Assembly: GCA_000761475.1 (NCBI GenBank)
Contig: JQNW01000001.1
Location: 744,001 to 808,000, forward strand
Length of the DNA stretch: 64,000 nt
Origin: Chromohalobacter israelensis
GTDB lineage: Bacteria; Pseudomonadota; Gammaproteobacteria; Pseudomonadales; Halomonadaceae
Reading direction: 5' to 3'
Shown in pieces: positions 28,303-36,942 of the stretch (position 1 is its first letter; every line of letters starts with the position of its first letter). The position numbers were made by a program, and so were the translations under genes. The notes below the pieces were generated by a model, which ran no database searches, was not told the DNA's origin, and saw only the letters and a program-made list of their open reading frames with translations.

Positions 28303-29672
28303 ACCGTCTCCGTTTGTGTCGCCTCAGTGGTTGCTGATGGGACCGCCGGCGGCTGCCAGCCGCGCACATCGATCTTTCCAGTGACGGCGGCGGAGACCAG
28401 GGCTGAGCGGCGCTCCGTTAGATAGGCTATACTTTTCTTAGCCACCTCAATCATTGAGTCAACTTTAGAGGTTTCTGCGTCTAGAAAGGTTGTGATCGTC
28501 TTCTGCTCTTCAAATGTAGGAATAAGAAGAAAGCATGCACCTAACTCTTCGGCATTCAAGTGAGGTTGGGCAGCCCGCAACCTTGCCAAATCAATCTGAT
28601 TATCCTTCAGGTACTGGCTTAGCAAAGCGTACTGTAGAAACCCGGGAAAGCAGCTGGCCGGAGTCACTACCATGTCGAAGCCTGCTATTGAAGGCAAATT
28701 TTTCTTTCTGATAATTGCAGAGTCCCCGGTATAAGCACCGCTACGAACAACAACAATATCCCCTTCCTTAAGCCACAAAATGCGTTTCTCAGGAATGTCA
28801 TTCGGTTCGACAAACACCATCCCATTCTGCGTAACCTCCCCACGGTTGACGTTTGTCGCCCTAATTAAAGGCACCCCCGAATCTAAGTATGCAGGAGGCT
28901 CACCAATGCCATACTTAATATTTGCAACTCGCTTCAGCAACAATTTTTCCCAATGCGCCGGCACCTCGCCGAGCCACTCCACCCCGGAGTCCTTCATCGG
29001 CACATCGGGATCCAGCCCCTTGGTGACGGCATGGGAGATCACCGCCTGGCGCTTCTCCTTGAGCAGCTCGATCAGGCGCTGCTGCTCCTTCACCAGGCAG
29101 TCGATGCGGGCGGTCTCGTGGTCGAGGAAGGAGGCAATGGTTGCCTGTTCTTGGGGAGGAGGAAGAAGAAGCGGAAGGGTCTTTTGGTAACCTTCTCCCA
29201 ATGAAGGAACCGCACCTGGGTTAGCAAATTGGGTAAAGTCTAGCTGGCTCGTCCAGTAATAGGCCCACAAAGGGGAAAGCCTTTCCATGTCAGGAATGTA
29301 AGCTGTCATATTGTTATCAATGCAGCACGGTACGTTAACAAGCCGCCGTCTGTTGAGCATCAGCGCTGCACCGATTTTAGCCCAGACCACTGCCCCCGTT
29401 GGAACAATGCGGGCCCGAAGAGCAAGGACCTCTCTCTTCGAAATAGTGTGCTGAGGGCTCCCCATGGTTCTGCCATCACTGGACAGAACCAAATCCCCCA
29501 CTTTGTAGAAAGGGAACTCTAACCCTTTTTGTTCCTGATTTTCATGAGGGAACGCTGACCCAGCGACCAAACGCCCCCCATCCTTTAAGCGCCGTGATTC
29601 CCAATGCGCCGGCACTTCCCCCAGCCACTCGACACCGGAGTCCTTGTACTCGGGGTATTTCGGGAAGCTCAT
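28299..29672 (-). CDS. hsdS: Type I restriction enzyme, S (specificity) subunit
   Basis: This 457 aa protein has the classic two-fold layout. Each half begins with almost the same segment, [16 protein letters not shown], at about residues 10 and 230. Each ends with a conserved helix region ([20 protein letters not shown] and [20 protein letters not shown]). The two variable target-recognition domains lie between and set the bipartite DNA target. It overlaps hsdM upstream and the GIY-YIG gene downstream by 4 bp each. The recognition-domain regions are more AT-rich than the conserved parts, as expected for exchanged segments. Confidence 0.95.
   Translation of the reverse strand: MSFPKYPEYKDSGVEWLGEVPAHWESRRLKDGGRLVAGSAFPHENQEQKGLEFPFYKVGDLVLSSDGRTMGSPQHTISKREVLALRARIVPTGAVVWAKIGAALMLNRRRLVNVPCCIDNNMTAYIPDMERLSPLWAYYWTSQLDFTQFANPGAVPSLGEGYQKTLPLLLPPPQEQATIASFLDHETARIDCLVKEQQRLIELLKEKRQAVISHAVTKGLDPDVPMKDSGVEWLGEVPAHWEKLLLKRVANIKYGIGEPPAYLDSGVPLIRATNVNRGEVTQNGMVFVEPNDIPEKRILWLKEGDIVVVRSGAYTGDSAIIRKKNLPSIAGFDMVVTPASCFPGFLQYALLSQYLKDNQIDLARLRAAQPHLNAEELGACFLLIPTFEEQKTITTFLDAETSKVDSMIEVAKKSIAYLTERRSALVSAAVTGKIDVRGWQPPAVPSATTEATQTETV
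28949..29646 (-). repeat. 47-bp direct repeats bounding the first target-recognition region of hsdS
   Basis: The segments 28949-28995 and 29600-29646 are nearly identical (about 6 differences in 47). They encode the repeated [16 protein letters not shown] block at the start of each half of HsdS. Such homology allows recombination that deletes or swaps a recognition domain. Confidence 0.75.
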
Positions 29673-31648
29673 GCCGACAGCTCCTCGATCATCTGCTTGA
29701 TCCGGTCGGTACAGGCCTTGAGGTCAGCATCGATCTCCTCCAGCGGGCGCGGCGGCGTGAATTTATAGAAGTGCCGGTTGAAAGGGATCTCGAAACCAAC
29801 GATGCCGATACGGCCATCCAGCGGGTCGCGCTTCTCCTCATCTATCCAGGCGTCGGGGACGTGGGGCTTCACCTCACGCTCGAAGTAGTCGAACACCGAC
29901 TCGCCTAGCGGCACGTTTTCAAAATCACGCAGTCCAGTGTCGGGCTCGGGATTGCCCTTCTTGTCACGGCAGATATCCGCCTCTGGGTCACGTTCGGAGA
30001 GTGCGTTGAGAATGGCTTTTTGTACCGGCGCGCCGATCTTCAACCCGGCCTCCGCCAAGGCGGCTTTCAGTGCCTGGGTGAAGGCGTCGCGGTTGGTATA
30101 GACCTGCTCAGGATCGAAAGTCGCGCAAGCCCCCTTGAGCGCTTCGCGCTCTCCCGCGTCGAGTTTCTGAATGGCCTTCTCGTCATCGAGTCGGGCCAGG
30201 CGCTCGGGGCTAGCCTGGAAGTTGAGGCGCAACGGGCGCTCCACCGTGATGCGGCGGTAGCCGAAGGCCTCGACCGGGAACAGCTTGCTCTCCTCGCTTT
30301 CCTGAAAGGCGCCGTAGAGCCGTACGATCTCCTCGATATCTCGGTCGGCGACGAACTGACGCTTGCTGCCCAGAGACTTGCGCATCTTGCTGGCGCGACC
30401 GGTGGCATCGATCAGTTGTACCTGGCCCCGGCGCTCGGCGGACTTATTATTAGAGAGAATCCATACGTAGGTGGCGATGCCGGTGTTGTAGAACATGTCC
30501 GTGGGCAGGCCGACGATGGCCTCCACCAAGTCGTGCTGCAGCAGGTAGCGGCGGATCTCAGACTCCCCGCTGCCGGCGCCGCCAGTAAACAGTGGCGAGC
30601 CGTTTAAGATGATGCCGATGCGTGAGCCGCCTTCCTGCCGGGGGCGCATCTTGCTCACCAGGTGCATCAAGAACAGCAGCGAACCGTCCGAAACACGCGG
30701 CAAGCCAGGACCGAAGCGGCCATCATAGCCCTTGTGCTTGTGCTCGTCGGTGATCACCTTCTGTACCTTCTTCCACTCCACCCCGAACGGCGGGTTGGAG
30801 AGCATGAAGTCGAAACGTTCACCGGCCAGTTGATCATTGGAAAGCGTATTGCCCAGCTTGATCTGATTGACTTCCTGACCCTTGATCAGCATGTCAGCCT
30901 TGCAGATCGCGTAGGACTCGGGGTTGAGCTCCTGTCCATGCGGTGAAACGCTCATCCCCCCGCTGACCTGCTGCATGTACTCGTCGCTCTCGGAAAGAAA
31001 ACCGCCTGTACCCGCCGTCGGATCATAGACGGTGGCGATGCCGCCCCCCTTGAGCTTTTCGTCTTGGCCGGTAAGCACCAGGGAGGTAGTCAGGTGAACG
31101 ATATCACGTGGCGTGAAGTGTTCCCCCGCCGTCTCGTTGGAGCTTTCGGCGAACTTGCGAATCAGCTCCTCGAACACCAGCCCCATGCCGTAATTCGATA
31201 AGCTTTTGGGGCTCATGTCGATAGAAGCGAATCGCTGAACCACCTGATAGAGCAGGTTATTGGCCGTCAGTTGCTGGACGAAGCTCTCGAACTCGAAGTG
31301 CTCGAAGATTTCCCGTGCATCCTGACTGAACGACCGCACATAGTTCAGCAGGTCATCGGCCGTTTGGGTATCGGACAGCGTGCCCAAGCTCAGCGGTGAT
31401 GCGTTGAAGAAGGGTTGTTCGGCCACCCGTAGCATCACCTTCTCGCGAACGGCGTCGGACTTAAACTGGTACTCATGAGCGGCGCTCAGCACTTCGGCCT
31501 TGGTGGGCTCCAGAACGCACTCCAGGCGCCGCAACAGGGTAAACGGCAGTATGATGCGGCCGTACTGGGACTGCTTGAAGTCGCCGCGCAGCAGGTCCGC
31601 CACGGACCAGATGAAGGCGGCCAACTGAGAATGACTCTCCGTATTCAA
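29669..31648 (-). CDS. hsdM: Type I restriction enzyme, M (methyltransferase) subunit
   Basis: This 659 aa N6-adenine methyltransferase protects host DNA and forms the MTase core with HsdS. An HsdM N-terminal helical domain (residues about 10-150, [20 protein letters not shown]) precedes the SAM-binding motif ([20 protein letters not shown]) and the catalytic NPPF box ([20 protein letters not shown]). It is the first gene of the minus-strand operon hsdM-hsdS-GIY-YIG-HNH and overlaps hsdS by 4 bp. The GC content is high, like the surrounding chromosome. Confidence 0.96.
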   Translation of the reverse strand: MNTESHSQLAAFIWSVADLLRGDFKQSQYGRIILPFTLLRRLECVLEPTKAEVLSAAHEYQFKSDAVREKVMLRVAEQPFFNASPLSLGTLSDTQTADDLLNYVRSFSQDAREIFEHFEFESFVQQLTANNLLYQVVQRFASIDMSPKSLSNYGMGLVFEELIRKFAESSNETAGEHFTPRDIVHLTTSLVLTGQDEKLKGGGIATVYDPTAGTGGFLSESDEYMQQVSGGMSVSPHGQELNPESYAICKADMLIKGQEVNQIKLGNTLSNDQLAGERFDFMLSNPPFGVEWKKVQKVITDEHKHKGYDGRFGPGLPRVSDGSLLFLMHLVSKMRPRQEGGSRIGIILNGSPLFTGGAGSGESEIRRYLLQHDLVEAIVGLPTDMFYNTGIATYVWILSNNKSAERRGQVQLIDATGRASKMRKSLGSKRQFVADRDIEEIVRLYGAFQESEESKLFPVEAFGYRRITVERPLRLNFQASPERLARLDDEKAIQKLDAGEREALKGACATFDPEQVYTNRDAFTQALKAALAEAGLKIGAPVQKAILNALSERDPEADICRDKKGNPEPDTGLRDFENVPLGESVFDYFEREVKPHVPDAWIDEEKRDPLDGRIGIVGFEIPFNRHFYKFTPPRPLEEIDADLKACTDRIKQMIEELSA

Positions 31649-31764
31649 GGTGCTTCCCCGCGTGCTTGATGCTCATTGGTGGGCAACATCATACACAGCC
31701 AGGCAAGGTAACGGGGAGGTCTACGGTCCGCCCTCGCTCGATGATGAGCCCAGGCCCCACCCCC

Positions 31765-32433
31765 TCAAGACAGATATTCCGAGTAGCTTTCGGCGAGTTT
31801 CTGGATGTTCTCGTCCATGTACTGCAAATGCGCTTTCATGGCGCTTTCCGCAGCGTCGGGATCGCGGTTGGCGATGGCGTCGATGATCCGCGTGTGTTCC
31901 TCGACGATGGCGGGCACGCGCTGTTCGTTGAGAAACAGCATCCGCACTCGGTTGATATGCAGCTGGACGTGGTAAATGATTTGCCAGACTGAGGGTTGCC
32001 CCGCGATGTCGGCAATCTTCTGATGAAGCTCTTCGTCGAGGGTTTCGATCTTGTAGTACTGCCCTTGCCGATACACGAGCCGCTGATGCTCGAGATTGTC
32101 GTACAGATCTCGAGCATCGCGGTCGCTGCATTGCATGGCGGCATCGCGTATCAGGGCGCATTCCAGCACCGAGCGCGTGTAGTGGGCCGCCTTGATGACA
32201 TCGAGTCGGATGGGCGTCACGAAGGTGCCGCGCTGGGCGAAGATATCGACGAAGCCGTCGTAGCGCAGTCGCATCAGGGCTTCGCGAATCGGCGTGCGGC
32301 TGATGCCGAACTCTTCCGACAGCGCTTTTTCATGAATCCTTTCACCGGGTTTCAGTACGGTGGTGATGATCTTGTCGCGTATATCGCTATAGGCACGATC
32401 ACTCGACGACCGTTCCTGCACCCCTTTCATCAT
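31765..32433 (-). CDS. GntR-family regulator with FCD (FadR C-terminal) domain
   Basis: This 222 aa protein has an N-terminal winged helix (LKPGERIHEKALSEEFGISR, then TPIREALMRLRYDGFVDIF) and a helical FCD ligand domain (LHQKIADIAGQPSVWQIIYH with metal-binding-type His residues, and VEEHTRIIDAIANRDPDAAE). AGGAG lies upstream of the ATG. It is the last gene of the TRAP/hydroxy-acid dehydrogenase operon (63 bp after that gene) and is its likely repressor, responding to the transported acid. A palindrome before dctP is a candidate site. Confidence 0.93.
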   Translation of the reverse strand: MMKGVQERSSSDRAYSDIRDKIITTVLKPGERIHEKALSEEFGISRTPIREALMRLRYDGFVDIFAQRGTFVTPIRLDVIKAAHYTRSVLECALIRDAAMQCSDRDARDLYDNLEHQRLVYRQGQYYKIETLDEELHQKIADIAGQPSVWQIIYHVQLHINRVRMLFLNEQRVPAIVEEHTRIIDAIANRDPDAAESAMKAHLQYMDENIQKLAESYSEYLS

Positions 32434-32496
32434 GCTTTTGGCTCCTGGCTGACCCGGCAGATTACGCTCTGTTACCGCCCATCCTACCCTGCCGCC

Positions 32497-33696
32497 CTAG
32501 GCGGGGCTAACCGTTTGCGGCGCGCAGGTATCGCGTATCAACGAGCGGTCGAGCTCCTGCAGGTTGCTGCATCCGAGAAGCCCCAGGGTGCGGTCCATCT
32601 CCTTGTGCAGTAAGCCAAGTGCATGCTCGACGCCCGCCTGGCCGCCCGCGCCGAGCCCGTAGAGGGTCGTGCGGCCGAGCAGCACCGCGTCCGCCCCGAG
32701 CAGCACCGCCTTGAGAATGTCGCTGCCGCGCCTGAAGCCGCCGTCCAGCAAGATGGTGAGCGCATCGCCGACGGCGGCCCGAACCTCGGGGAGGATCTCC
32801 ATCGGCGAGACGGAGCTGTCCAGTTGGCGTCCGCCGTGGTTGGACAGCACGATGCCGTCGATGCCGTATTCCACCGCCGTGCGGGCTTCTTCCACCGACA
32901 GGATGCCCTTGATCAGCAGGTTGCCGGACCAGTTGTCCCGCAGCCAGCGAATGTCCTCCCAGTTCAGGGAGGGCATCAAGTGCTTGCCTATCTCGGCGGC
33001 CGCGCCCTGCACGGAGGAATCCTCGGGCGGCAGGAGGTCCCCCAGGTTCTTGAAGGTCGGCACGCCATGCGGGTACAGCACATCCTTCATCCAGCGGGGC
33101 CTGCTCAACACATGCAGCTTGTTGCGCCAGTTGAGCACGAAGGGGCGCGCGTAATTGCGCGTGTCCCACTCCCGATTGCCGTAGATGGCGCTGTCCGTGG
33201 TCACGACGATGGTGTCGTAGCCCGACGCCCGGCAGCGGTCGACCAGGTTCTTCACATAGTCATGGTCGCGATAGAAGTAGATCTGCATCCATGGCCATCC
33301 ACCGGGGACCTTGGCGATCTCCTCCAGCGGCTCGGTCGAGGCATTGCTCAGCGTGAAGGGAATCCCTCGGTTCGCCGCAGCACGGGCCAATTTGGAGTCG
33401 CCGTCTTGGGTGATCATGCCGTTGAACCCCGTCGGCCCGATCACGACCGGCATGCTCACCCGGTGGCCCAGCAGGTCTCGGCCGAGATCCCGTTGACTGA
33501 CATCGGTCAGCGTCTTGGGCGTGAATCGGTAGCGGTTGAAGACGGCCCGGTTGTTGAGCAGGCTGACTTCGTCGTCGGCGCCGCCATGAATGTATTCATA
33601 GACGAAGTTCGGAAGCCGTCGGCGCGCGATCTCGGCAAGTTCCGCAATGCTCAGTGCCTGATCGTAGCGCCGTCTGCGCGGCATGCTTCTTTTCAT
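32497..33696 (-). CDS. FMN-dependent alpha-hydroxy-acid dehydrogenase/oxidase (LldD/mandelate family)
   Basis: This 399 aa enzyme oxidises an L-2-hydroxy acid to the 2-oxo acid. It begins with the family start RRLPNFVYEYIHGGADDEVS (FMN region). It has the catalytic His/Arg motif GIDGIVLSNHGGRQLDSSVS and the phosphate-binding end DGGFRRGSDILKAVLLGADA. I chose the ATG at 33696 (GGAGC upstream). The frame stays open to 35034 only because it shadows the permease gene dctM. It follows dctM by 14 bp, so the transporter probably brings in its substrate. Lactate, mandelate or glycolate-like acids are all possible. Confidence 0.93.
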   Translation of the reverse strand: MKRSMPRRRRYDQALSIAELAEIARRRLPNFVYEYIHGGADDEVSLLNNRAVFNRYRFTPKTLTDVSQRDLGRDLLGHRVSMPVVIGPTGFNGMITQDGDSKLARAAANRGIPFTLSNASTEPLEEIAKVPGGWPWMQIYFYRDHDYVKNLVDRCRASGYDTIVVTTDSAIYGNREWDTRNYARPFVLNWRNKLHVLSRPRWMKDVLYPHGVPTFKNLGDLLPPEDSSVQGAAAEIGKHLMPSLNWEDIRWLRDNWSGNLLIKGILSVEEARTAVEYGIDGIVLSNHGGRQLDSSVSPMEILPEVRAAVGDALTILLDGGFRRGSDILKAVLLGADAVLLGRTTLYGLGAGGQAGVEHALGLLHKEMDRTLGLLGCSNLQELDRSLIRDTCAPQTVSPA

Positions 33697-33710
33697 GTCA
33701 GCTCCATCAT

Positions 33711-34991
33711 TCAACCGTTGTGCAGAATACTTAAGGGATAGGTCACGATCTCGGGGAAGAGAATCAGTGCAAACAGGATCGCCACGTACATCAACAGCAT
33801 CGGCCATATGCCGCGCGAAATGTCGATGATGCTGATTCGGCTGATGCTGCACCCTACATAGAGCACCGTACCCACCGGCGGTGTGATCAAGCCGATGGAG
33901 AGGTTGATGATCATCACCACACCGAAGTAGATGGGATCGATACCGAGCTGCTCGACCACCGGGATCAGCACGGGCGCGAAAATCAGCACGGCGGGTGTCA
34001 TGTCCATCACGCAGCCGAACAGCAGCAGTATGACCATGATGATCAAGAGCATCAGGGTCGGGCTGTCGGTAATGCTCGTGAGCCCTGCCGCGATCTGGGC
34101 GGGAACCTGCGCTACCGTGATCGCATACGCCGTGACAATGGCCGCCGAGGCGATCAGCATCACGATGGCCGTGGTCTTGGCGGTATTGGTGAGCACATCG
34201 AACAGCTGCGTCAGGCGAATTTCTCGATAGCAGAGGCTGATCAACAGCGCGTATACCGCGGCGACCACGCCCGCTTCTGTCGGCGTGAACACGCCGCCAC
34301 GCAGCCCGACGATGATGATCAGGGGCAACAGCAAGGCCCAGAAGGCACGCTTGAAGCTGTGAAGCCGCGCCTGCCAGTTGGCACGCTCGAGCCGCTTGGT
34401 ATCGGCTTTGCGCGCGACCAGCCACCAGGTGAACGTCATGCCGATCGCCATGATGATCCCGGGCACGATGCCGCCCATGAACAACCCGGTAATCGAGACG
34501 CCGCCCACGACCCCGTAAAGAATCAAGGGGATGCTCGGCGGAATCACGGTGCCCACGATGCCGACGGACGCCACCAGGGCGGTCGAGCGCTTCTTCTCGT
34601 AGCCTTGCGCCACCATCATGGGAATGAGGATCGAGCCCAGCGCCGCGGTATCGGCAACGGCGGAGCCGGATAACCCGGCAAAGATCACCCCGGCCACGAT
34701 GGCGACATAGCCCAGGCCGCCTTTCACATGGCCCACCAGTGACGAGGCAAAGTCGACGATGCGCTTGGAAACGCCCCCGGCATTCATGATCTCGCCGGTC
34801 AGGATGAAAAAGGGAATGGCCATCAAGGCAAAGCTGTTGGCCCCGGTGATGAAGTGCTCGGCCAGTGTGGTGACATTGAACATGTCCTGGGTCCACATCA
34901 TCACCACGGCGGAGCTGAGCATGGCGAAGGCGATCGGCATGCCGATCAACATCAACGAGAACAGCACGGCGAGGAAGACGACGACCATCAT
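33711..34991 (-). CDS. dctM: TRAP transporter large permease subunit (DctM family)
   Basis: This 426 aa inner-membrane protein has about 12 hydrophobic segments. It has the DctM hallmarks ALMAIPFFILTGEIMNAGGV near residue 60, FAGLSGSAVADTAALGSILI, and LITPPVGTVLYVGCSISRIS near the C-terminus. It is the ion-coupled transport channel of a TRAP system. The start overlaps the dctQ stop by 4 bp. Confidence 0.95.
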   Translation of the reverse strand: MMVVVFLAVLFSLMLIGMPIAFAMLSSAVVMMWTQDMFNVTTLAEHFITGANSFALMAIPFFILTGEIMNAGGVSKRIVDFASSLVGHVKGGLGYVAIVAGVIFAGLSGSAVADTAALGSILIPMMVAQGYEKKRSTALVASVGIVGTVIPPSIPLILYGVVGGVSITGLFMGGIVPGIIMAIGMTFTWWLVARKADTKRLERANWQARLHSFKRAFWALLLPLIIIVGLRGGVFTPTEAGVVAAVYALLISLCYREIRLTQLFDVLTNTAKTTAIVMLIASAAIVTAYAITVAQVPAQIAAGLTSITDSPTLMLLIIMVILLLFGCVMDMTPAVLIFAPVLIPVVEQLGIDPIYFGVVMIINLSIGLITPPVGTVLYVGCSISRISIIDISRGIWPMLLMYVAILFALILFPEIVTYPLSILHNG

Positions 34992-35506
34992 GACACCGAC
35001 TCCTGGTCACGATCGTAGGCCCATGTGGGGCCATTGCGGCCGGTCAGGACGAAGCTCAACGCCTGGTACGCCATCACCGCGGACATCAGAATGGCCGCGA
35101 TCATGCCGGCATAGTAGTAATTGTTGATGGGAATATCGGTGGCGGGCCCGGTAATCCCCACGTTCAGTTCGATCAGGACCAGAAGCCCTTTGACCACGAG
35201 GGTCATCACCGCCACGGTCAGGGCCGTCGTCAGCAGGAACAGCAGCTTCTGAAGCCAGCCGGGAATGTGGCGCACCAGGATGTCCACGCCCAGGTGACTA
35301 TGTTCCATCACGGCGAGGATGGAACCCAGGAACACGACCCATACGAAGAGGTATCGCGCCACCTCACTGGACCATGTCAGCCCGCTGTCGAAGGCATAGC
35401 GGAGCACGACATTGGTAAAGACGAACCCCACCATCAGCACCAGGGCCACGGCAATGGCCAGCCTGATGGATGTTTTCAAGAAACCGAACAAGGTCGTCAT
35501 CGACAT
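34988..35506 (-). CDS. dctQ: TRAP transporter small permease subunit (DctQ family)
   Basis: This 172 aa protein has four predicted membrane helices and the DctQ-type core LTWSSEVARYLFVWVVFLGS followed by EHSHLGVDIL. It pairs with DctM. It begins 72 bp after the dctP stop; a stable hairpin in that gap may set a different expression level for binding protein and permease. Confidence 0.94.
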   Translation of the reverse strand: MSMTTLFGFLKTSIRLAIAVALVLMVGFVFTNVVLRYAFDSGLTWSSEVARYLFVWVVFLGSILAVMEHSHLGVDILVRHIPGWLQKLLFLLTTALTVAVMTLVVKGLLVLIELNVGITGPATDIPINNYYYAGMIAAILMSAVMAYQALSFVLTGRNGPTWAYDRDQESVS

Positions 35507-35532
35507 GAAACCACCTCTTGTCCACTCGGTTT

Positions 35533-35563
35533 TGCCATGCGAACTCCAGGAGTTCGCATGGCA
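35533..35563 (-). promoter_or_regulatory. Hairpin between dctP and dctQ
   Basis: A 15-bp perfect inverted repeat (TGCCATGCGAACTCC and its complement) is centred on 35548. On the minus strand it is followed by AAAACC rather than a U-run. It is more likely an mRNA-stabilising or attenuating stem after the binding-protein gene than a full terminator. Confidence 0.6.
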
Positions 35564-35578
35564 TGCGTATGACGAACC

Positions 35579-36583
35579 TCAGGAACCTTCACGTACCATC
35601 TTCACCATGTCTTCAGCCCAGTCGTACTGACTGTAAAAGTCGTCATAGATCGGCTGAACGGCTTTCACCATTTCATCGTGAAGTTCTTGGCTCGGTTCCG
35701 TCACTTCCAGGCCGGCCTTCTCGAGCTCTTGCTTGATCTCGGAGGCGGATTCGCGCATCAGCTGCCACTCCATCTCCATGGATTGGCGAGCGGCTTCCTG
35801 GATGACGTCTTTCTCGTCATCGCTCAGATTGTCGTAAAACTGCTGGTTCATCAGGTACACGTTGGGGCTGAACATGTGCCGGCTTTCCAGCACGTTGTTC
35901 TGCACCTCGTACCATCCCGAGCGATACAGCGTGGCGAGGGGGTTATCCTGTCCGTCGATCACCCCCTGCTCGAGCGCCGGATAGACTTCGGACATGCCCA
36001 TGGTCTGCACGTTGGCGCCTAACGCCTGCCCCACGTCCACGTACAGTTCCAGGTTGGGCATTCTCAGCTTGAAGCCATCGAAGTCGTCCATGCTGTCGAT
36101 TTTTTCCTTGCTCGAGAAAACCCGGAACCCATTCGCCGTCCACGCCAGGGGTTCTACCCCCAGCTCGCGGAAATAGGGATCGATCTTCTCGCCGACAGGA
36201 CCATTCAGCATCGACTGCGCTTGATCATAGTCTTCGAACAGGAAGGGCCACTCGGGAAACCCGATTTGCGGCTTGGCGGTCTGCAGCCCCATTCCGGCAA
36301 TCGCCATTTCGATGCTGCCGGTTCTGACGCCATTGGTGTATTGCCGCTCGTCGCCGAGCGAGCTGTTGGGGTAGATCTTCACCTGCATGTCGGAATGGCT
36401 TTCGACATACGGCTTGAATTTTTCGCGGATGGCCACGTTTTGAGGATGATCTTCCGCGAAGTAACTCGCGACCTTGATGGTCGCCGTGCTTTGTGCGTAG
36501 ACATTTCCGGCAAACATGGCCGTTCCCACCAATGCGGAACCAACCAGAGTGCGGCCTATGATGGCTGGGAGTGAGTATGTCAT
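35579..36583 (-). CDS. dctP: TRAP transporter periplasmic binding protein (DctP family)
   Basis: This 334 aa protein has a signal peptide (LVGSALVGTAMFAGNVYAQS) and a DctP fold (IKVASYFAEDHPQNVAIREK, RMPNLELYVDVGQALGANVQ, EVYPALEQGVIDGQDNPLAT). The conserved Arg in LRMPN normally pairs with the ligand carboxylate, consistent with an organic-acid substrate. GGAGAG precedes the ATG. It heads the dctPQM-dehydrogenase-gntR operon. Confidence 0.95.
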   Translation of the reverse strand: MTYSLPAIIGRTLVGSALVGTAMFAGNVYAQSTATIKVASYFAEDHPQNVAIREKFKPYVESHSDMQVKIYPNSSLGDERQYTNGVRTGSIEMAIAGMGLQTAKPQIGFPEWPFLFEDYDQAQSMLNGPVGEKIDPYFRELGVEPLAWTANGFRVFSSKEKIDSMDDFDGFKLRMPNLELYVDVGQALGANVQTMGMSEVYPALEQGVIDGQDNPLATLYRSGWYEVQNNVLESRHMFSPNVYLMNQQFYDNLSDDEKDVIQEAARQSMEMEWQLMRESASEIKQELEKAGLEVTEPSQELHDEMVKAVQPIYDDFYSQYDWAEDMVKMVREGS

Positions 36584-36648
36584 TTGTTGTGCTCTCCGTT
36601 CGCTGATACAGGCGCTGGCATCGAAGGCTCTCTATGGAGCCGACTGAT

Positions 36649-36658
36649 ATACTAGTAT
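36649..36658. promoter_or_regulatory. Palindrome upstream of dctP, candidate GntR/FCD operator
   Basis: ATACTAGTAT is a perfect 10-bp palindrome set in GATATACTAGTATTC, 66 bp before the dctP ATG. It may overlap a minus-strand promoter. Short AT-rich palindromes of this kind are bound by FCD-type GntR regulators; the assignment is inferred. Confidence 0.4.
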
Positions 36659-36761
36659 TCACTATATGGAGCGCCTAGAAAGACTTTTGTCTAAACACGA
36701 ACCTCTGGCGCTTGTGCTGGCGATGGAGAGGAAGGTCGAGGCGTGCAGGTCAGGAGGGAGC

Positions 36762-36845
36762 GATGGCCCTTCGCGATGGCCCTTCGCGATGGCCCTTCGC
36801 GATGGCCTTTCGCAATGATCTTTCGTAATGGTCCTTCACCATGAC
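36762..36845 (+). repeat. 13-bp tandem repeat (about 6.5 copies) upstream of a nuclease-like gene
   Basis: The unit GATGGCCCTTCGC occurs three times exactly, then as GATGGCCTTTCGC, AATGATCTTTCGT and AATGGTCCTTCAC, followed by a partial copy. Divergence increases toward the gene at 36943. It lies between the dctP promoter and that gene. Confidence 0.85.
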
Positions 36846-36942
36846 CACCGGGCTTGGGATCGCGTCCTTTACAAGGTACCTTTACGCGCCTTGCGCGCCG
36901 TGACACATGGCGCCCCTTTCCTTTACTGCCAGGACTGCATCG

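Noticed and set aside
32497-35034. An 845-codon minus-strand reading frame that would fuse a long N-terminal region to the hydroxy-acid dehydrogenase
   Set aside because: The first 446 codons are an out-of-frame shadow of dctM (low-complexity Arg/His/Gly-rich). The enzyme begins at the ATG at 33696 with its own ribosome site.
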